A stretch of 64,000 nucleotides of DNA, from assembly GCA_964612965.1 (NCBI GenBank), contig CAZTGB010000001.1, positions 1 to 64,000 of the forward strand, given 5' to 3'. Shown piece by piece: positions 1-8,645 of this stretch. A model generated the notes under the pieces. That model was given only the letters and a program-made list of their open reading frames with translations. It ran no database searches and was not told where the DNA came from. Positions within the stretch are counted from its first letter, which is position 1, and each line of letters starts with the position of its first letter. The position numbers and the translations under genes were made by a program. The stretch is from CAZTGB01 sp964612965. GTDB taxonomy: Bacteria; Patescibacteriota; Microgenomatia; UBA8517.

Positions 1-13
1 CCTGACTTGTCCC
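1..13 (+). repeat. Left terminal inverted repeat of the IS
   Basis: CCTGACTTGTCCC is the exact reverse complement of bases 1629-1641. It is the left transposase-recognition end. Confidence 0.88.
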
Positions 14-102
14 CACTAATTTAGATAGAAGAATTTTGGTTTGATTTAGCTTCAAAATGTGGTGTTTTTCTTCAAAATGGAATACTAATGTAAAATGTGG
101 GA

Positions 103-1626
103 ATGTTTAAGGTAAGAAAAACAAAAACTGGAAGTGGAAATGTGGCTGTGCAAATTGTTAATAGGTTTGGTCATCAAACTAAAATTATTAAACATGTGGG
201 AAGTGCTAAAAGTAAATCTGAATTAGATAAACTTTTGGTTTTAGCTCGCAACTTAGCTTTCAAAATGTCTTCAAATGAAACACTATTTCCTGAAATGTAT
301 GAGGAAGAAAAGGGTCAGCTTGTTAGCATGAGTCACCTTGAAGTAATGCCTAACTATAAACATATGTTTGCATATGAATTTTTGTCATATTTCTACAAAT
401 TGGGTGGATTTGAGGGGTTAGAACTATCTATTCTTAAACACTTGGTGTTTGCAAGGATAATTAAACCAACCTCTAAAATAGAATCTTTAAGATTTTTGAA
501 AGGTAATTTTGGAATTAGGTATGGTCATAGCAGTTTGTATTCTGAACTTCTAAAAATAAATGAGGGAAAAGATTTAATTGAAAAAATAGCTGTAAATTAT
601 GCCAAAAAACATCTTTCTTTTGATTTTTCACTTGTCTTTTTTGATGTAACCACTTTGTATTTTGAGACTTTTAAGGAAGATAAAGATAATTTTAGAAAAG
701 CAGGATTTTCAAAGGATGGAAAACATCAACAGCCTCAAGTATTAGTGGGTTTAGTTGTAACTAAAGAAGGATTTCCAATATCAATAGAATCATTTGAAGG
801 TAATACTTTTGAGGGTCATACAATGCTACCTGTAATTTTGAATTTAAAGAAAAAGTACCAAATAGAAAATTTAACAATTGTGGCTGATGCAGGAATGCTC
901 TCCTTTAATAATATGGAGGTGCTTCAAAAACATGGCCTTCAATATGTAGTTGGTGCAAGAATGGGTGGAATAAAAGAAGGTTTAATTAAAGATATTTCTG
1001 AAGAAATTAATAAACAAGAAAATTATATAGTTGAGGCTAAAACAAAATATGGCAGACTCCTAGTTGATTTCTCCAAGAAAAGAGCTTCAAAAGACAAGTC
1101 AGATAGAGAAAAACAGATTAAAAAGGCAGAATTTCAAATAATAAATGGTAACCCAATTTTAAAAAGAATCAGGTTTTTAAAAGAGGATGTAAAAACAAAA
1201 TATAAATTAAATCAACAATTAATTGATAAAGATGTCATCCTTGATGGCCTCAAGGGCTATTACACAAACACAAAAGAAAAAGATTCAAGGTTACTCATCA
1301 ATAGATATAAAGACCTCTGGCATGTAGAAAAATCATTTAGAATTGCAAAATCAGACCTTTTGGCAAGACCAATGTATCACCACAAAAAAGAAAATGTTAA
1401 GGCTCACATTCTAATAGTTTTTGTATCCCTAGCAATTGTAAAAATTATAGAATTTGAAACCAAACTATCAATTAAAAAAGTTGTGGAAGAAATCTGGAAG
1501 ATTATAGACATAACTTTAAAAGACACTCTAACAAACTACAAATTTACAAAAAGAATGGAAACAACAGAAAACCAACTAGCTTCATATGTGGATAAATATC
1601 ATAAAAATTTAAAAACTGAGTACTAA
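103..1626 (+). CDS. IS1634-family DDE transposase
   Basis: A transposase of about 507 aa catalysing cut-and-paste movement of the surrounding IS. The first catalytic Asp lies in a VADAGMLS segment near residue 265. The C-terminal signature RYKDLWHVEKSFRIAKSDL carries the spaced Y/R/E/K residues of IS4-type enzymes, with the catalytic Glu in HVEKSF. The N-terminus (FKVRKTKTGSGN) is typical of the family. ATG at 103 is preferred over GTG at 97. The frame looks intact, so the element may be active. Confidence 0.93.
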   Translation: MFKVRKTKTGSGNVAVQIVNRFGHQTKIIKHVGSAKSKSELDKLLVLARNLAFKMSSNETLFPEMYEEEKGQLVSMSHLEVMPNYKHMFAYEFLSYFYKLGGFEGLELSILKHLVFARIIKPTSKIESLRFLKGNFGIRYGHSSLYSELLKINEGKDLIEKIAVNYAKKHLSFDFSLVFFDVTTLYFETFKEDKDNFRKAGFSKDGKHQQPQVLVGLVVTKEGFPISIESFEGNTFEGHTMLPVILNLKKKYQIENLTIVADAGMLSFNNMEVLQKHGLQYVVGARMGGIKEGLIKDISEEINKQENYIVEAKTKYGRLLVDFSKKRASKDKSDREKQIKKAEFQIINGNPILKRIRFLKEDVKTKYKLNQQLIDKDVILDGLKGYYTNTKEKDSRLLINRYKDLWHVEKSFRIAKSDLLARPMYHHKKENVKAHILIVFVSLAIVKIIEFETKLSIKKVVEEIWKIIDITLKDTLTNYKFTKRMETTENQLASYVDKYHKNLKTEY

Positions 1627-1628
1627 CT

Positions 1629-1641
1629 GGGACAAGTCAGG
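1629..1641 (-). repeat. Right terminal inverted repeat of the IS
   Basis: GGGACAAGTCAGG, perfect reverse complement of bases 1-13. It begins 2 nt after the transposase stop codon. Confidence 0.88.
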
Positions 1642-1722
1642 ATAACTAGTCCCATCGCAACGGCATCCCTTTCCCCTTCGGCAGTATGTAATCCTCCACA
1701 CATTCTAAAAAATAATTATAAT

Positions 1723-4551
1723 CTAACCAGATGCTTTACAAAACATTGAAAACTCACATTTATTTTGACAAAAATAATTACCGCTACATTTAAAGTCTGA
1801 TTTTTGAATTTCATCTCTAATTTCAAGTATTTCTCTTTTAACATTATCCAAATCTTCTTTTGTTCTTTTGGTTGTAAACTTCTCCTGAGTGTCTAGAAAA
1901 TATAAAGATAAAGAAATATTTTCCGGATCTGTTTTGTAAATAGTAGCAACCGCCATCGCGTATACCGAAAGTTGTAGGTCTTTATCAATTTCTTTAAGTG
2001 TCGGTATGTTTGCACCGGTCTTATAATCAACAATTTCATATCTTCCCCCACCTAAGTCATCTATCCTATCAATCACTCCTCCGATTTTAAGTGTTTTGTC
2101 TAGTGATAAAGTGAATTTCTCCTCAAGTGCAATTGTTTTTATCTTTTTACTATAACCATTTTTCAAAANNNNNNNNNNTCCAAGTAAGTACCCTTTTCCT
2201 TTTTCATAAAATTCCAGTTTGTGTTTCTTGTTTAAGTAACCCTCTTCAATCCAGTTATTCTTATATAATTCTAGAATCCTTTCTCCTTTTTCATAAAAAC
2301 TTTTTAAAGTATTGTGCATTGATACCCCAAAAGAAATTGATGCAGAAGGCGGGGTCGGAAGTCTGTAAATATATCGTAGTTTATAGTGCATTGGACAAAT
2401 TTTAAAAGTTTCTATTTGACTTACTGAGAGATAGTCAATGATTAATGATTTTTCTTTCGAATCTTGGAAATCTGACACAGCAGCTGGCTGGTCAAAAACT
2501 TGATTAGAACTCAAAGTTTCATATTTAACATCATAGCCTAATGCCTCCATTACAAATGGAGAAATTTTCTTTGCTCTTTTCCCATCACCATAATAATTGG
2601 CAGCGCTAAAATAGAGTTTTTCCTTAGCCCTTGTCATCCCAACATAAAAGAGTCTTCGCTCTTCTTGCAGGTGAAAATCTCCCAGGGGTAAAACCTCTTT
2701 AATTAGTTCCTCAGGAATTGGAATTTGTTCATGTCTCTCCCTACTTGGGAATCTCTCGGAAACTAAATTAACCAAAAACACTACTGGAAATTCAAGGCCT
2801 TTCGATGAATGAGTCGTTAATATATTAACAGCATTATTCTCCTGCCAGTCCCCATTTGTGATACTTGGGGATTCCCCCACCTCTGTTAATAAATCAATAT
2901 AATCAACAACTGCCCTCACCCCAGCATTTTTACCAGAACTGGAATTATTTTCAGTTTCATAAGCTTTAATTTTTTCAAAAAATTTTGCAATGTTTTTGGC
3001 CGCAACATCTTCATTGTTTTCAACAATCTTTTTAAGTATTCCCACTTCATTTATGTAGTCATATAAAATCTCCCCCGCAGTATTTTTATTAATTAACTTC
3101 AAATGTTTATTAATTATTTCGATAATTTTTATGCACACCTCTCTCTCATCATTTACCAATATTTCAAAAATTGACTTACTTTGTTTCTTTGCCAAACTTA
3201 CAATTTTGATTAAATCGAGTGGCGGTAAGTTATAAATATCTGAAGATAAAAGTCTATAGAATGATTCCGAATCTTCGGGACTATACAGTACTTTCAAGTA
3301 AGAAATTAGATCAACAACTTCTGTCTTTTCAAATAGCTTTTCAGGGCCTAGAAATTGATGTGGAACCCCTCGCCTTTCAAATTCTCGTACAAATGAGTCT
3401 GCATGATTATTTGCCCTAACTAAAATAGCTATATCTTTATAATCATATTCTTTTTTTGTTAATTTAATTATCTCACTAACAATCTCCTCCGCCTCATCCT
3501 GCGAACTCTTTGTATAAATAAATGATATATCGGCCTTCTGTCTTTTGTTTTTGGCTATTAGTTTTTTGCTAACACCCAATTGATATTCTAAAGTGTCTGG
3601 ATCATTATATTTAATTAATTTATAAGCCCCATCAAGTATTGTCTGAGTTGATCTATAATTTTCATTAAGCGTAATTATTTTTGCGTTAGAATATCTTTTT
3701 TTAAATTGAATAATGTTCGATATTGCTGCTCCCCTAAATCGATAGATGCTTTGGTTATCATCTCCGACAACTGTTATATTCTTATTTTTAGCAGCTAATA
3801 AATTTACCAATTCATTTTGAGCAAAGTTAGTGTCCTGGAATTCGTCGACTAAAATATATTTGAACTTTTCTTGATAAGTTTTTAAAACATTTGGTCGATT
3901 TTGAAATAATTTGACTGTATAGGTAATCAGATCCGCAAAATCCATTACATTTTCTTTAATTTTTAGTTGGCTATAAAACTCATAGGCGTGAGTAAGTTCC
4001 TTTGTTTTTTTAATTTCCAACTTCTCTTCATTTGAATACTTTTTGGCGTAATCTAAATAGTCATTTACAGACACCAACTCATCCTGAAGCCTGGAGAAGT
4101 GCTGTAATAAGCCATCTATAAATTTATTAGGATTTCCCAGAGGTCTAAAATAATCTAGTTTAAAATCAAATAAATTCTTGCGAATTAAATCGATGCTCTG
4201 CGCCTGAGTCATTAGTTTATAATTTGGGTTAATACCAATATGAATCCCAGATTCACGAAGGATCCGATCACAAAATGAGTGAAAAGTAGAAACCCACATC
4301 TGTGTGTACCCCAGAGGAAGCGCCATATCAATTCTTTCTTCCATCTCGCCTGCTCCTTTCTCCGTGAATGTTAACGCAAGTATTTCTTCAGGTCTTGCTA
4401 ACCCAGAAGTAATTAAATGTTTTACTCGTTCAGTAATTACAGTTGTCTTACCAGTTCCAGCTCCAGCAATAATTAGAAGTGGCCCACCCCCGAACTTAAT
4501 TGCCTCAACCTGTTGACTGTTGAGTTTTAAATCAGACAAAACCTTCCCCAT
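1723..4551 (-). CDS. UvrD/AddA-like helicase fused to a RecB-type nuclease
   Basis: A superfamily 1A DNA helicase of about 942 aa, probably in double-strand-break processing or repair. Walker A (AGAGTGKTT) is near residue 30, the DEFQDT Walker B near 240, and QSIYRFRGA just after it. The last quarter is a PD-(D/E)XK nuclease: GGVIDRIDD followed by YEIVDYKTG. It ends in a Cys cluster (C-x5-C-x3-C-x5-C) that, with an upstream Cys in FKICPMHYK, could bind an AddB-like Fe-S cluster. Ten N at 2169-2178 interrupt the nuclease half, so its exact length is unknown. A -10 (TATAAT) ends 8 nt before the ATG and lies in a repeated element. Confidence 0.9.
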   Translation of the reverse strand: MGKVLSDLKLNSQQVEAIKFGGGPLLIIAGAGTGKTTVITERVKHLITSGLARPEEILALTFTEKGAGEMEERIDMALPLGYTQMWVSTFHSFCDRILRESGIHIGINPNYKLMTQAQSIDLIRKNLFDFKLDYFRPLGNPNKFIDGLLQHFSRLQDELVSVNDYLDYAKKYSNEEKLEIKKTKELTHAYEFYSQLKIKENVMDFADLITYTVKLFQNRPNVLKTYQEKFKYILVDEFQDTNFAQNELVNLLAAKNKNITVVGDDNQSIYRFRGAAISNIIQFKKRYSNAKIITLNENYRSTQTILDGAYKLIKYNDPDTLEYQLGVSKKLIAKNKRQKADISFIYTKSSQDEAEEIVSEIIKLTKKEYDYKDIAILVRANNHADSFVREFERRGVPHQFLGPEKLFEKTEVVDLISYLKVLYSPEDSESFYRLLSSDIYNLPPLDLIKIVSLAKKQSKSIFEILVNDEREVCIKIIEIINKHLKLINKNTAGEILYDYINEVGILKKIVENNEDVAAKNIAKFFEKIKAYETENNSSSGKNAGVRAVVDYIDLLTEVGESPSITNGDWQENNAVNILTTHSSKGLEFPVVFLVNLVSERFPSRERHEQIPIPEELIKEVLPLGDFHLQEERRLFYVGMTRAKEKLYFSAANYYGDGKRAKKISPFVMEALGYDVKYETLSSNQVFDQPAAVSDFQDSKEKSLIIDYLSVSQIETFKICPMHYKLRYIYRLPTPPSASISFGVSMHNTLKSFYEKGERILELYKNNWIEEGYLNKKHKLEFYEKGKGYLLGXXXXLKNGYSKKIKTIALEEKFTLSLDKTLKIGGVIDRIDDLGGGRYEIVDYKTGANIPTLKEIDKDLQLSVYAMAVATIYKTDPENISLSLYFLDTQEKFTTKRTKEDLDNVKREILEIRDEIQKSDFKCSGNYFCQNKCEFSMFCKASG

Positions 4552-4559
4552 TTGAAGAG

Positions 4560-4565
4560 ATTATA
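4560..4565 (-). promoter_or_regulatory. -10 hexamer of the helicase gene (leaderless)
   Basis: Minus-strand TATAAT with 8 nt between it and the ATG at 4551. Transcription would start at or next to the start codon. It is made of the terminal bases of the repeated element. Confidence 0.5.
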
Positions 4566-4671
4566 TAGTCATTTTAAACCAAAATGTAGTTGAATACATT
4601 TTGATTGGCAAATTTAGTATTTCTATATACCAAACTCAACAACAGATGTTCTGTTTTGAGTTTGATATAAC
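4560..4671 (-). repeat. Two-hairpin intergenic repeat, copy A
   Basis: An intergenic element of about 112 bp with a diverged second copy at 63433-63556. Shared parts are TTATATAGTCAT at one end, CAAAATGT-N8-ACATTTTG (8-bp stem) inside, and a second inverted repeat CAAACTCAA/TTGAGTTTG near the other end, closing with GATATAAC. The ends are loosely inverted (TTATAT/ATATAA), as in a MITE. On the minus strand the terminal bases form the TATAAT -10 of the helicase gene. No protein is encoded. Confidence 0.7.
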
Positions 4672-4695
4672 AATAAAGCTCCAAAACAAACCACT

Positions 4696-5217
4696 TTAAC
4701 CCAAAGCTGATTCTATTAAATCCTTTGGAAGAGAGGCTGCAGCTTTAAGTGCATCTCTGACTGATTTACCTGCTTCAGTTCCTATTTTGTCAGCTGCCTC
4801 AACCGCGCCTCCAACAGCCATTTTAACTGCTTCGTCGGTAGTTTTACCCACCTTCCCTGCCGCCTCAATTGCTGCCTCAACTGCAGAAACTGCAGCAGAT
4901 CCCAAATTTTCAGCTGTCTCAGATGCACCTGTTACAGCGCCTCCAGCTGCCATCCATACAGCCTTCATAACATCGCCTCCAGTTTCAGAAACCGCCATGA
5001 TAGCGGAAGATACAGACTCTTTTACTGCCGTCATCATACCTGTTCCAATATCTTTTGCTGAAACAACAGCAGCCTCAACTACGCTTGAAACATCGCCAGT
5101 TGCACCAACAATTTGATCTTTGACCGCGGTTCTTAATGCTGTCAAAACATCACTTGCACCTTTAATGGTTGCGACCATAGTATTTTTTAATCCATTTACT
5201 ATTGAAGATAAAGCCAT
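4696..5217 (-). CDS. Ala-rich amphipathic helical protein, function unknown
   Basis: A 173-aa protein dominated by Ala, Val, Gly, Glu and Lys, with no Cys and no clear membrane segment. It contains loosely repeated units such as AAGGAVTGASETAENLG and AVGGAVEAADKIGTEAG, suggesting long amphipathic helices like those of phasins, LEA proteins or apolipoproteins. That resemblance is structural, not a family assignment. The gene has an exceptionally strong Shine-Dalgarno sequence (GGGGGTGATTAG, 8 nt from the ATG) close to the perfect 16S complement, so high expression is likely. It has its own intergenic space on both sides. Confidence 0.7.
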   Translation of the reverse strand: MALSSIVNGLKNTMVATIKGASDVLTALRTAVKDQIVGATGDVSSVVEAAVVSAKDIGTGMMTAVKESVSSAIMAVSETGGDVMKAVWMAAGGAVTGASETAENLGSAAVSAVEAAIEAAGKVGKTTDEAVKMAVGGAVEAADKIGTEAGKSVRDALKAAASLPKDLIESALG

Positions 5218-5220
5218 ATA

Positions 5221-5232
5221 CTAATCACCCCC
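5221..5232 (-). promoter_or_regulatory. Extended Shine-Dalgarno sequence
   Basis: Minus-strand GGGGGTGATTAG, close to the full complement of the 16S 3' end (AAGGAGGTGATC), 8 nt before the ATG at 5217. It stands out because many genes in this window lack any Shine-Dalgarno sequence. Confidence 0.6.
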
Positions 5233-5295
5233 TTTCCTTTTGAAGTCATATTTAACTTTAGAATATTTTGAAGAGATTAGTCAAGAATCTGAAGT

Positions 5296-5883
5296 CTATT
5301 TTTTTACTTTAAACATTTTCCCATGACCTGGGATTATAAAGTCTGCTTTTCCCAAAACTAATTTCCTAGAATTCAATAGTGCTTCTTTGTCATTAGCAAA
5401 AGGATCTTCAAGATTTAATAGCTCATCCATGTTGTCCGTCTTTTGTTTTCCATTCTCCCACCAAAAGACATCGGGGCATATACAAACTACACCTTCTTCT
5501 GTTTTAACTAATAATGAGGCGTCCTCAGTTGCATGTCCCGGAGTTTTTAATATCTCGATATCAACTTCAGGAAGTTTTCCTTGATGAAATATCTCAATAT
5601 CTCCTCTCCAACAAATATCTCCGTCGTAAATGTCCAAATTTGGAAACAATCTAATGTTTAAAAAATGGTCTGGATGATAATGACTTAAATAAATAAAAGA
5701 TAAATCGCGCTCTAATATATTCTCTTTCTTCAAAGCCTCAAGAAGTTTTTCTGGGTTAGTTCCAGGATCAACTATAAATTTCCTTCCATTTGATTCAACC
5801 AAAGTACATGTTGGGCTCGCAGTATAGCTTCCATCACTATTTGGGTGTGCATATCCTTCAACCAATACTTTTACTTTATTCAT
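5296..5883 (-). CDS. MBL-fold metallo-hydrolase
   Basis: A 195-aa metallo-beta-lactamase-fold hydrolase, probably cytoplasmic. The zinc motif HxHxDH is present as SHYHPDH near residue 67. Further ligands are in TPGHATEDAS and the C-terminal IIPGHGKMF. The fold includes glyoxalase II-like, lactonase and RNA-processing enzymes, and the substrate cannot be told from sequence. It lies 6 nt downstream of the 106-aa unknown gene and appears to belong to the ALDH-cutA transcription unit. Confidence 0.88.
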   Translation of the reverse strand: MNKVKVLVEGYAHPNSDGSYTASPTCTLVESNGRKFIVDPGTNPEKLLEALKKENILERDLSFIYLSHYHPDHFLNIRLFPNLDIYDGDICWRGDIEIFHQGKLPEVDIEILKTPGHATEDASLLVKTEEGVVCICPDVFWWENGKQKTDNMDELLNLEDPFANDKEALLNSRKLVLGKADFIIPGHGKMFKVKK

Positions 5884-5889
5884 AAAAAT

Positions 5890-6210
5890 TTAAAAAATAT
5901 TCATTGGATCTGGATAAAACTCCTCTGCTATCTCTTTCCAACCAAATTCATTTCTTAACATACTAAATAATTGTTTGTTTCTTAATCTCATATCATCATC
6001 TGAGATTCCGACGCCTGATTTTTTATGATAACTAAGCAAATCGTATACATCGGCATGTGTGGCCCACTTTGTATCCGCGTCCACCCTTGTGTCATGATTT
6101 GGTATCTCAAATTTATTATTACCTCCTCGCCACCATAAAATAACTTTATCAATTTCATCTGCCAACAAAGGATACCTATCAACCAAACTTTCTTTACTTA
6201 TTTCAATCAT
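5890..6210 (-). CDS. Hypothetical protein downstream of cutA
   Basis: A soluble protein of about 106 aa beginning MIEISKESLVDRYPL, with Trp- and Asp-rich stretches (VILWWRGGNNKFEIPNHD) and a C-terminal NEFGWKEIAEEFYPDPM. I do not recognise a family. The ATG at 6210 overlaps the cutA stop as ATGA, which is why it is chosen over the in-frame ATG at 6246. The overlap indicates translational coupling with cutA. Confidence 0.65.
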   Translation of the reverse strand: MIEISKESLVDRYPLLADEIDKVILWWRGGNNKFEIPNHDTRVDADTKWATHADVYDLLSYHKKSGVGISDDDMRLRNKQLFSMLRNEFGWKEIAEEFYPDPMNIF

Positions 6211-6548
6211 TTTTCTCTTTCCATCTCTATCTCTCCTTTTATCCACTCATAATAATCTTTATTAACTTTATAAGTTGGGATCGCAATAATGCATGGGGTG
6301 TCATATGTATGAATTCTATAAATTTCCTTTTCCAATTCTTCATACTTCTCTTCCAAGGTTTTAATTATCATTACAACTTCTTTAGATTCATCAATTTTAT
6401 TTTCTTTAGGAGGCCACCAAAACATCGGTTCCATTTGGGGGTAAATATTTACACAAGCGCAAACTCTTTTGTTCAATAGCTCTCTAGCAGCTTTCTTGGC
6501 TTGGTCGGTTGACCCCCAGGTTGTGTAGACTAAAATTAGATCCTTCAT
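6207..6548 (-). CDS. cutA: CutA1 divalent-cation tolerance protein
   Basis: A 113-aa protein of the usual CutA length, a trimeric ferredoxin-like-fold protein linked to divalent metal tolerance. Conserved elements are VYTTWGSTDQAKKAA, LNKRVCACVNIYP, the EVVMIIKT strand and HTYDTPCIIAIP. Its start overlaps the aldehyde dehydrogenase stop (ATGA), and its own stop overlaps the next start the same way, so the three genes are probably translated together. Biochemical role in bacteria remains loosely defined. Confidence 0.93.
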   Translation of the reverse strand: MKDLILVYTTWGSTDQAKKAARELLNKRVCACVNIYPQMEPMFWWPPKENKIDESKEVVMIIKTLEEKYEELEKEIYRIHTYDTPCIIAIPTYKVNKDYYEWIKGEIEMEREK

Positions 6549-7918
6549 TTTTCTTCAGCGATCACTTTAACCTGGGTTAAATCATAAAATCCAAACTTTC
6601 CATGTTCCCTACCAATACCTGATTCTTTATATCCTCCAAATGGACTCGACGGCTGAAGATACATTGCATTATTCGTTTGTATCATTCCAGTTTTTAATAC
6701 AAGAGCAGTTTTTCTAGCTTTTTCTTTATCTTCAGTAAAGACAAATCCTCCAAGACCGTATTTCGTATCATTTGCAAGTTCTATAGCTTCCTCTTCTGTT
6801 TTAAAACCTACAATCGGTAAAACAGGCCCAAAAACTTCCTCTTTCCAAACTTGCATTTCAGAATTTATATTTGTCAAAACAGTTGGTTCATAAAAAAATC
6901 CACCATTTATATCCAATTTTCGGCCGCCAACTTCAACTTTTGCTCCTTTTTTGATAGCGTCTTCGATCTGTTTTTCAAGGGTATCTAGTTGATTCTTTGA
7001 TACAAGCGGTCCTACTTCAGTCTTTTCCTCGAGGGCATCTCCAACCTTAGTCTTCTTTATCTTTTCAACAAGTTTTCTAGTTACCTCATCCTTTTTACTT
7101 TCATGAACGATTAAACGTTTAAGTCCATCACAAATCTGTCCGCTAATTAAAAACCTATTTCCAAAAATCGAATCCATTATCCTGTCTACATCGGCATCCT
7201 CAAAAACTATTCCCGGGGCTGATCCTCCCAGTTCTAAAAATACTCTTATGAATTTCTCAGAAGCCAATTTGTACAAATATTTACCAGTATTTGTGCTTCC
7301 TGTAAAACAAATCAAATCGACATCTCCATTTACTAAAATTTTACCCACTTCACCATCACCATAAACTTCAGAAAAAACTCCATCTGGTAACCCAGATTCA
7401 TTAACTATTTTTTCAATTAACTTGCCACACAATGGAACCTCTTCCGAAGTTTTATACACTACAGTATTTCCAGCAATCAAAGATTGTCCAACTGACCAAA
7501 CAAAATTCGAACCAGGAAAATTCCACGGAGTGATATTGGCCGAAACCCCAACGGGTTCTCTAAATACAGTATGTCTTGATTCTTTATCCTCAAAAACAAC
7601 TTCGGGAGATAAATATTTCTCTGCGTTATCTAAATACCAATTAAAATAACGTATCGATTCCTCAACATCGCCCCTGCTTAAGGTAATTGGTGTCCCCATT
7701 TCAGTTGAAATTAGATTTGCAAACTCCTCTTTTCTTTTTTCAAAATTCTCGGTTATTTTTCTTAGTAAATCTACTCGGCCTGTTATTCCAAGTTTATGCC
7801 AACCTTCCTTTGCTTTATGCGCTTTTGAAATCTTATCTAGTATTTCTTCTTTTGTAGAAAACTCAACCTCCCCAATTACTTTTCCATTTGAAGGATTTAT
7901 CGATTTAAGTTTCGTCAT
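6545..7918 (-). CDS. NAD(P)-dependent aldehyde dehydrogenase
   Basis: A 457-aa aldehyde dehydrogenase oxidising an aldehyde to its acid, of the succinate-semialdehyde or phenylacetaldehyde dehydrogenase type. The cofactor segment ITPWNFPG, the general-base Glu in LELGGSAP, and the catalytic Cys in SGQICDGLKR are present, as is EEVFGPVLP near the C-terminus. First gene of a unit with cutA and two more genes. A TAGAAT -10 at 7926-7931 leaves 7 nt before the ATG, implying a leaderless mRNA. Physiological substrate unknown. Confidence 0.92.
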   Translation of the reverse strand: MTKLKSINPSNGKVIGEVEFSTKEEILDKISKAHKAKEGWHKLGITGRVDLLRKITENFEKRKEEFANLISTEMGTPITLSRGDVEESIRYFNWYLDNAEKYLSPEVVFEDKESRHTVFREPVGVSANITPWNFPGSNFVWSVGQSLIAGNTVVYKTSEEVPLCGKLIEKIVNESGLPDGVFSEVYGDGEVGKILVNGDVDLICFTGSTNTGKYLYKLASEKFIRVFLELGGSAPGIVFEDADVDRIMDSIFGNRFLISGQICDGLKRLIVHESKKDEVTRKLVEKIKKTKVGDALEEKTEVGPLVSKNQLDTLEKQIEDAIKKGAKVEVGGRKLDINGGFFYEPTVLTNINSEMQVWKEEVFGPVLPIVGFKTEEEAIELANDTKYGLGGFVFTEDKEKARKTALVLKTGMIQTNNAMYLQPSSPFGGYKESGIGREHGKFGFYDLTQVKVIAEEK

Positions 7919-7925
7919 TGAAGCT

Positions 7926-7931
7926 ATTCTA
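7926..7931 (-). promoter_or_regulatory. -10 hexamer of the aldehyde dehydrogenase operon
   Basis: Minus-strand TAGAAT with TGGTAT 17 bp upstream as a weak -35. The ATG at 7918 is 7 nt downstream, so the transcript would be leaderless. Confidence 0.45.
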
Positions 7932-7982
7932 ACTCTTTTTCTTTTTTGATACCACTCCCCAGGTTTTGGGTAAAATTAACTT

Positions 7983-8645
7983 TCATTTTAATATACTCTC
8001 TTTTAACTTATCTGCCTGCATCAGAAAAAAAGTTTTTACTTCTTCAAAGTTCTGGTCGCCTAAAAATATAGGTAGGTCTTCCGCATCCTGCACTTTTAAA
8101 AATGTCGTTGCTATTTGCTCTAGGGGTAGGTCAACTCCAAATTTAAGTCTGTAATTTTTTCTTAAAAACTTAAAGTCCCAATTCAACCTTTTCATTAACA
8201 AATACAAATCAAAATAGTCCCTGCTTCTTTTTCTTGTACTTATTGCATGAAGTTTATTAATAGCAATATCTTCAACACTAGTAACTTTTAGATCATTAAA
8301 CTTTATGAACTGACCCAATGTTTCAAAAGGGAAATAAGCAAAATCAAGCTTTACAAAATTTTTCTTGTCAAAATAGAAATAGAAAATTTCCTGTTGATTT
8401 AAACTTTGTTGTTCAATTTTTTTTGGTTTTGATATATCACCAATTTTCGAAATAGCAGCTAGTAATGTCTTTGAGTTAAACTCCTCACCTGAAAAAAAGT
8501 CCAAATCCTCAGAAAATCTATGTTTAAAATAAAAATAAGAAAGCGCTGTTCCACCAGTTAAGTAAAATTGCGAGGTTATTGTTTTGTCTTTGGAGATAAG
8601 TTCCAATAATTCCCTCTGTTTTGGAGTGAGTAAGTTTTTCCCCAT
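7983..8645 (-). CDS. AbiEii/AbiGii-type nucleotidyltransferase
   Basis: A protein of about 220 aa with the hallmark LTGGTALSYFYFKHRFSEDLDF segment (GG and DxD nucleotidyltransferase motifs). AbiEii proteins are the toxic component of type IV toxin-antitoxin and phage-abortive systems. The ATG at 8645 (MGKNLLTPKQ) matches the usual family start. A longer in-frame start at 8705 would overlap the upstream gene more. The paired upstream gene at 8576-8833 overlaps this reading frame and may be its partner. Confidence 0.85.
   Translation of the reverse strand: MGKNLLTPKQRELLELISKDKTITSQFYLTGGTALSYFYFKHRFSEDLDFFSGEEFNSKTLLAAISKIGDISKPKKIEQQSLNQQEIFYFYFDKKNFVKLDFAYFPFETLGQFIKFNDLKVTSVEDIAINKLHAISTRKRSRDYFDLYLLMKRLNWDFKFLRKNYRLKFGVDLPLEQIATTFLKVQDAEDLPIFLGDQNFEEVKTFFLMQADKLKESILK

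Larger units (their letters stand above)
1..1641 (+). mobile_element. Complete IS1634-like insertion sequence
   Basis: A transposase gene is bracketed by perfect 13-bp terminal inverted repeats: CCTGACTTGTCCC at 1-13 and its reverse complement at 1629-1641. A weaker match continues a few bases inward. The single long ORF and the transposase family fit IS1634 (IS4 superfamily). A target-site duplication cannot be tested because the left flank lies outside the window. The coincidence of the window edge with the IS end suggests assembly broke at a repeated IS copy. Confidence 0.9.

Noticed and set aside
4787..5116. Ala/Thr/Pro-rich plus-strand frame opposite the Ala-rich gene
   Set aside because: It is the antisense of a low-complexity gene whose own strand has a strong Shine-Dalgarno sequence.
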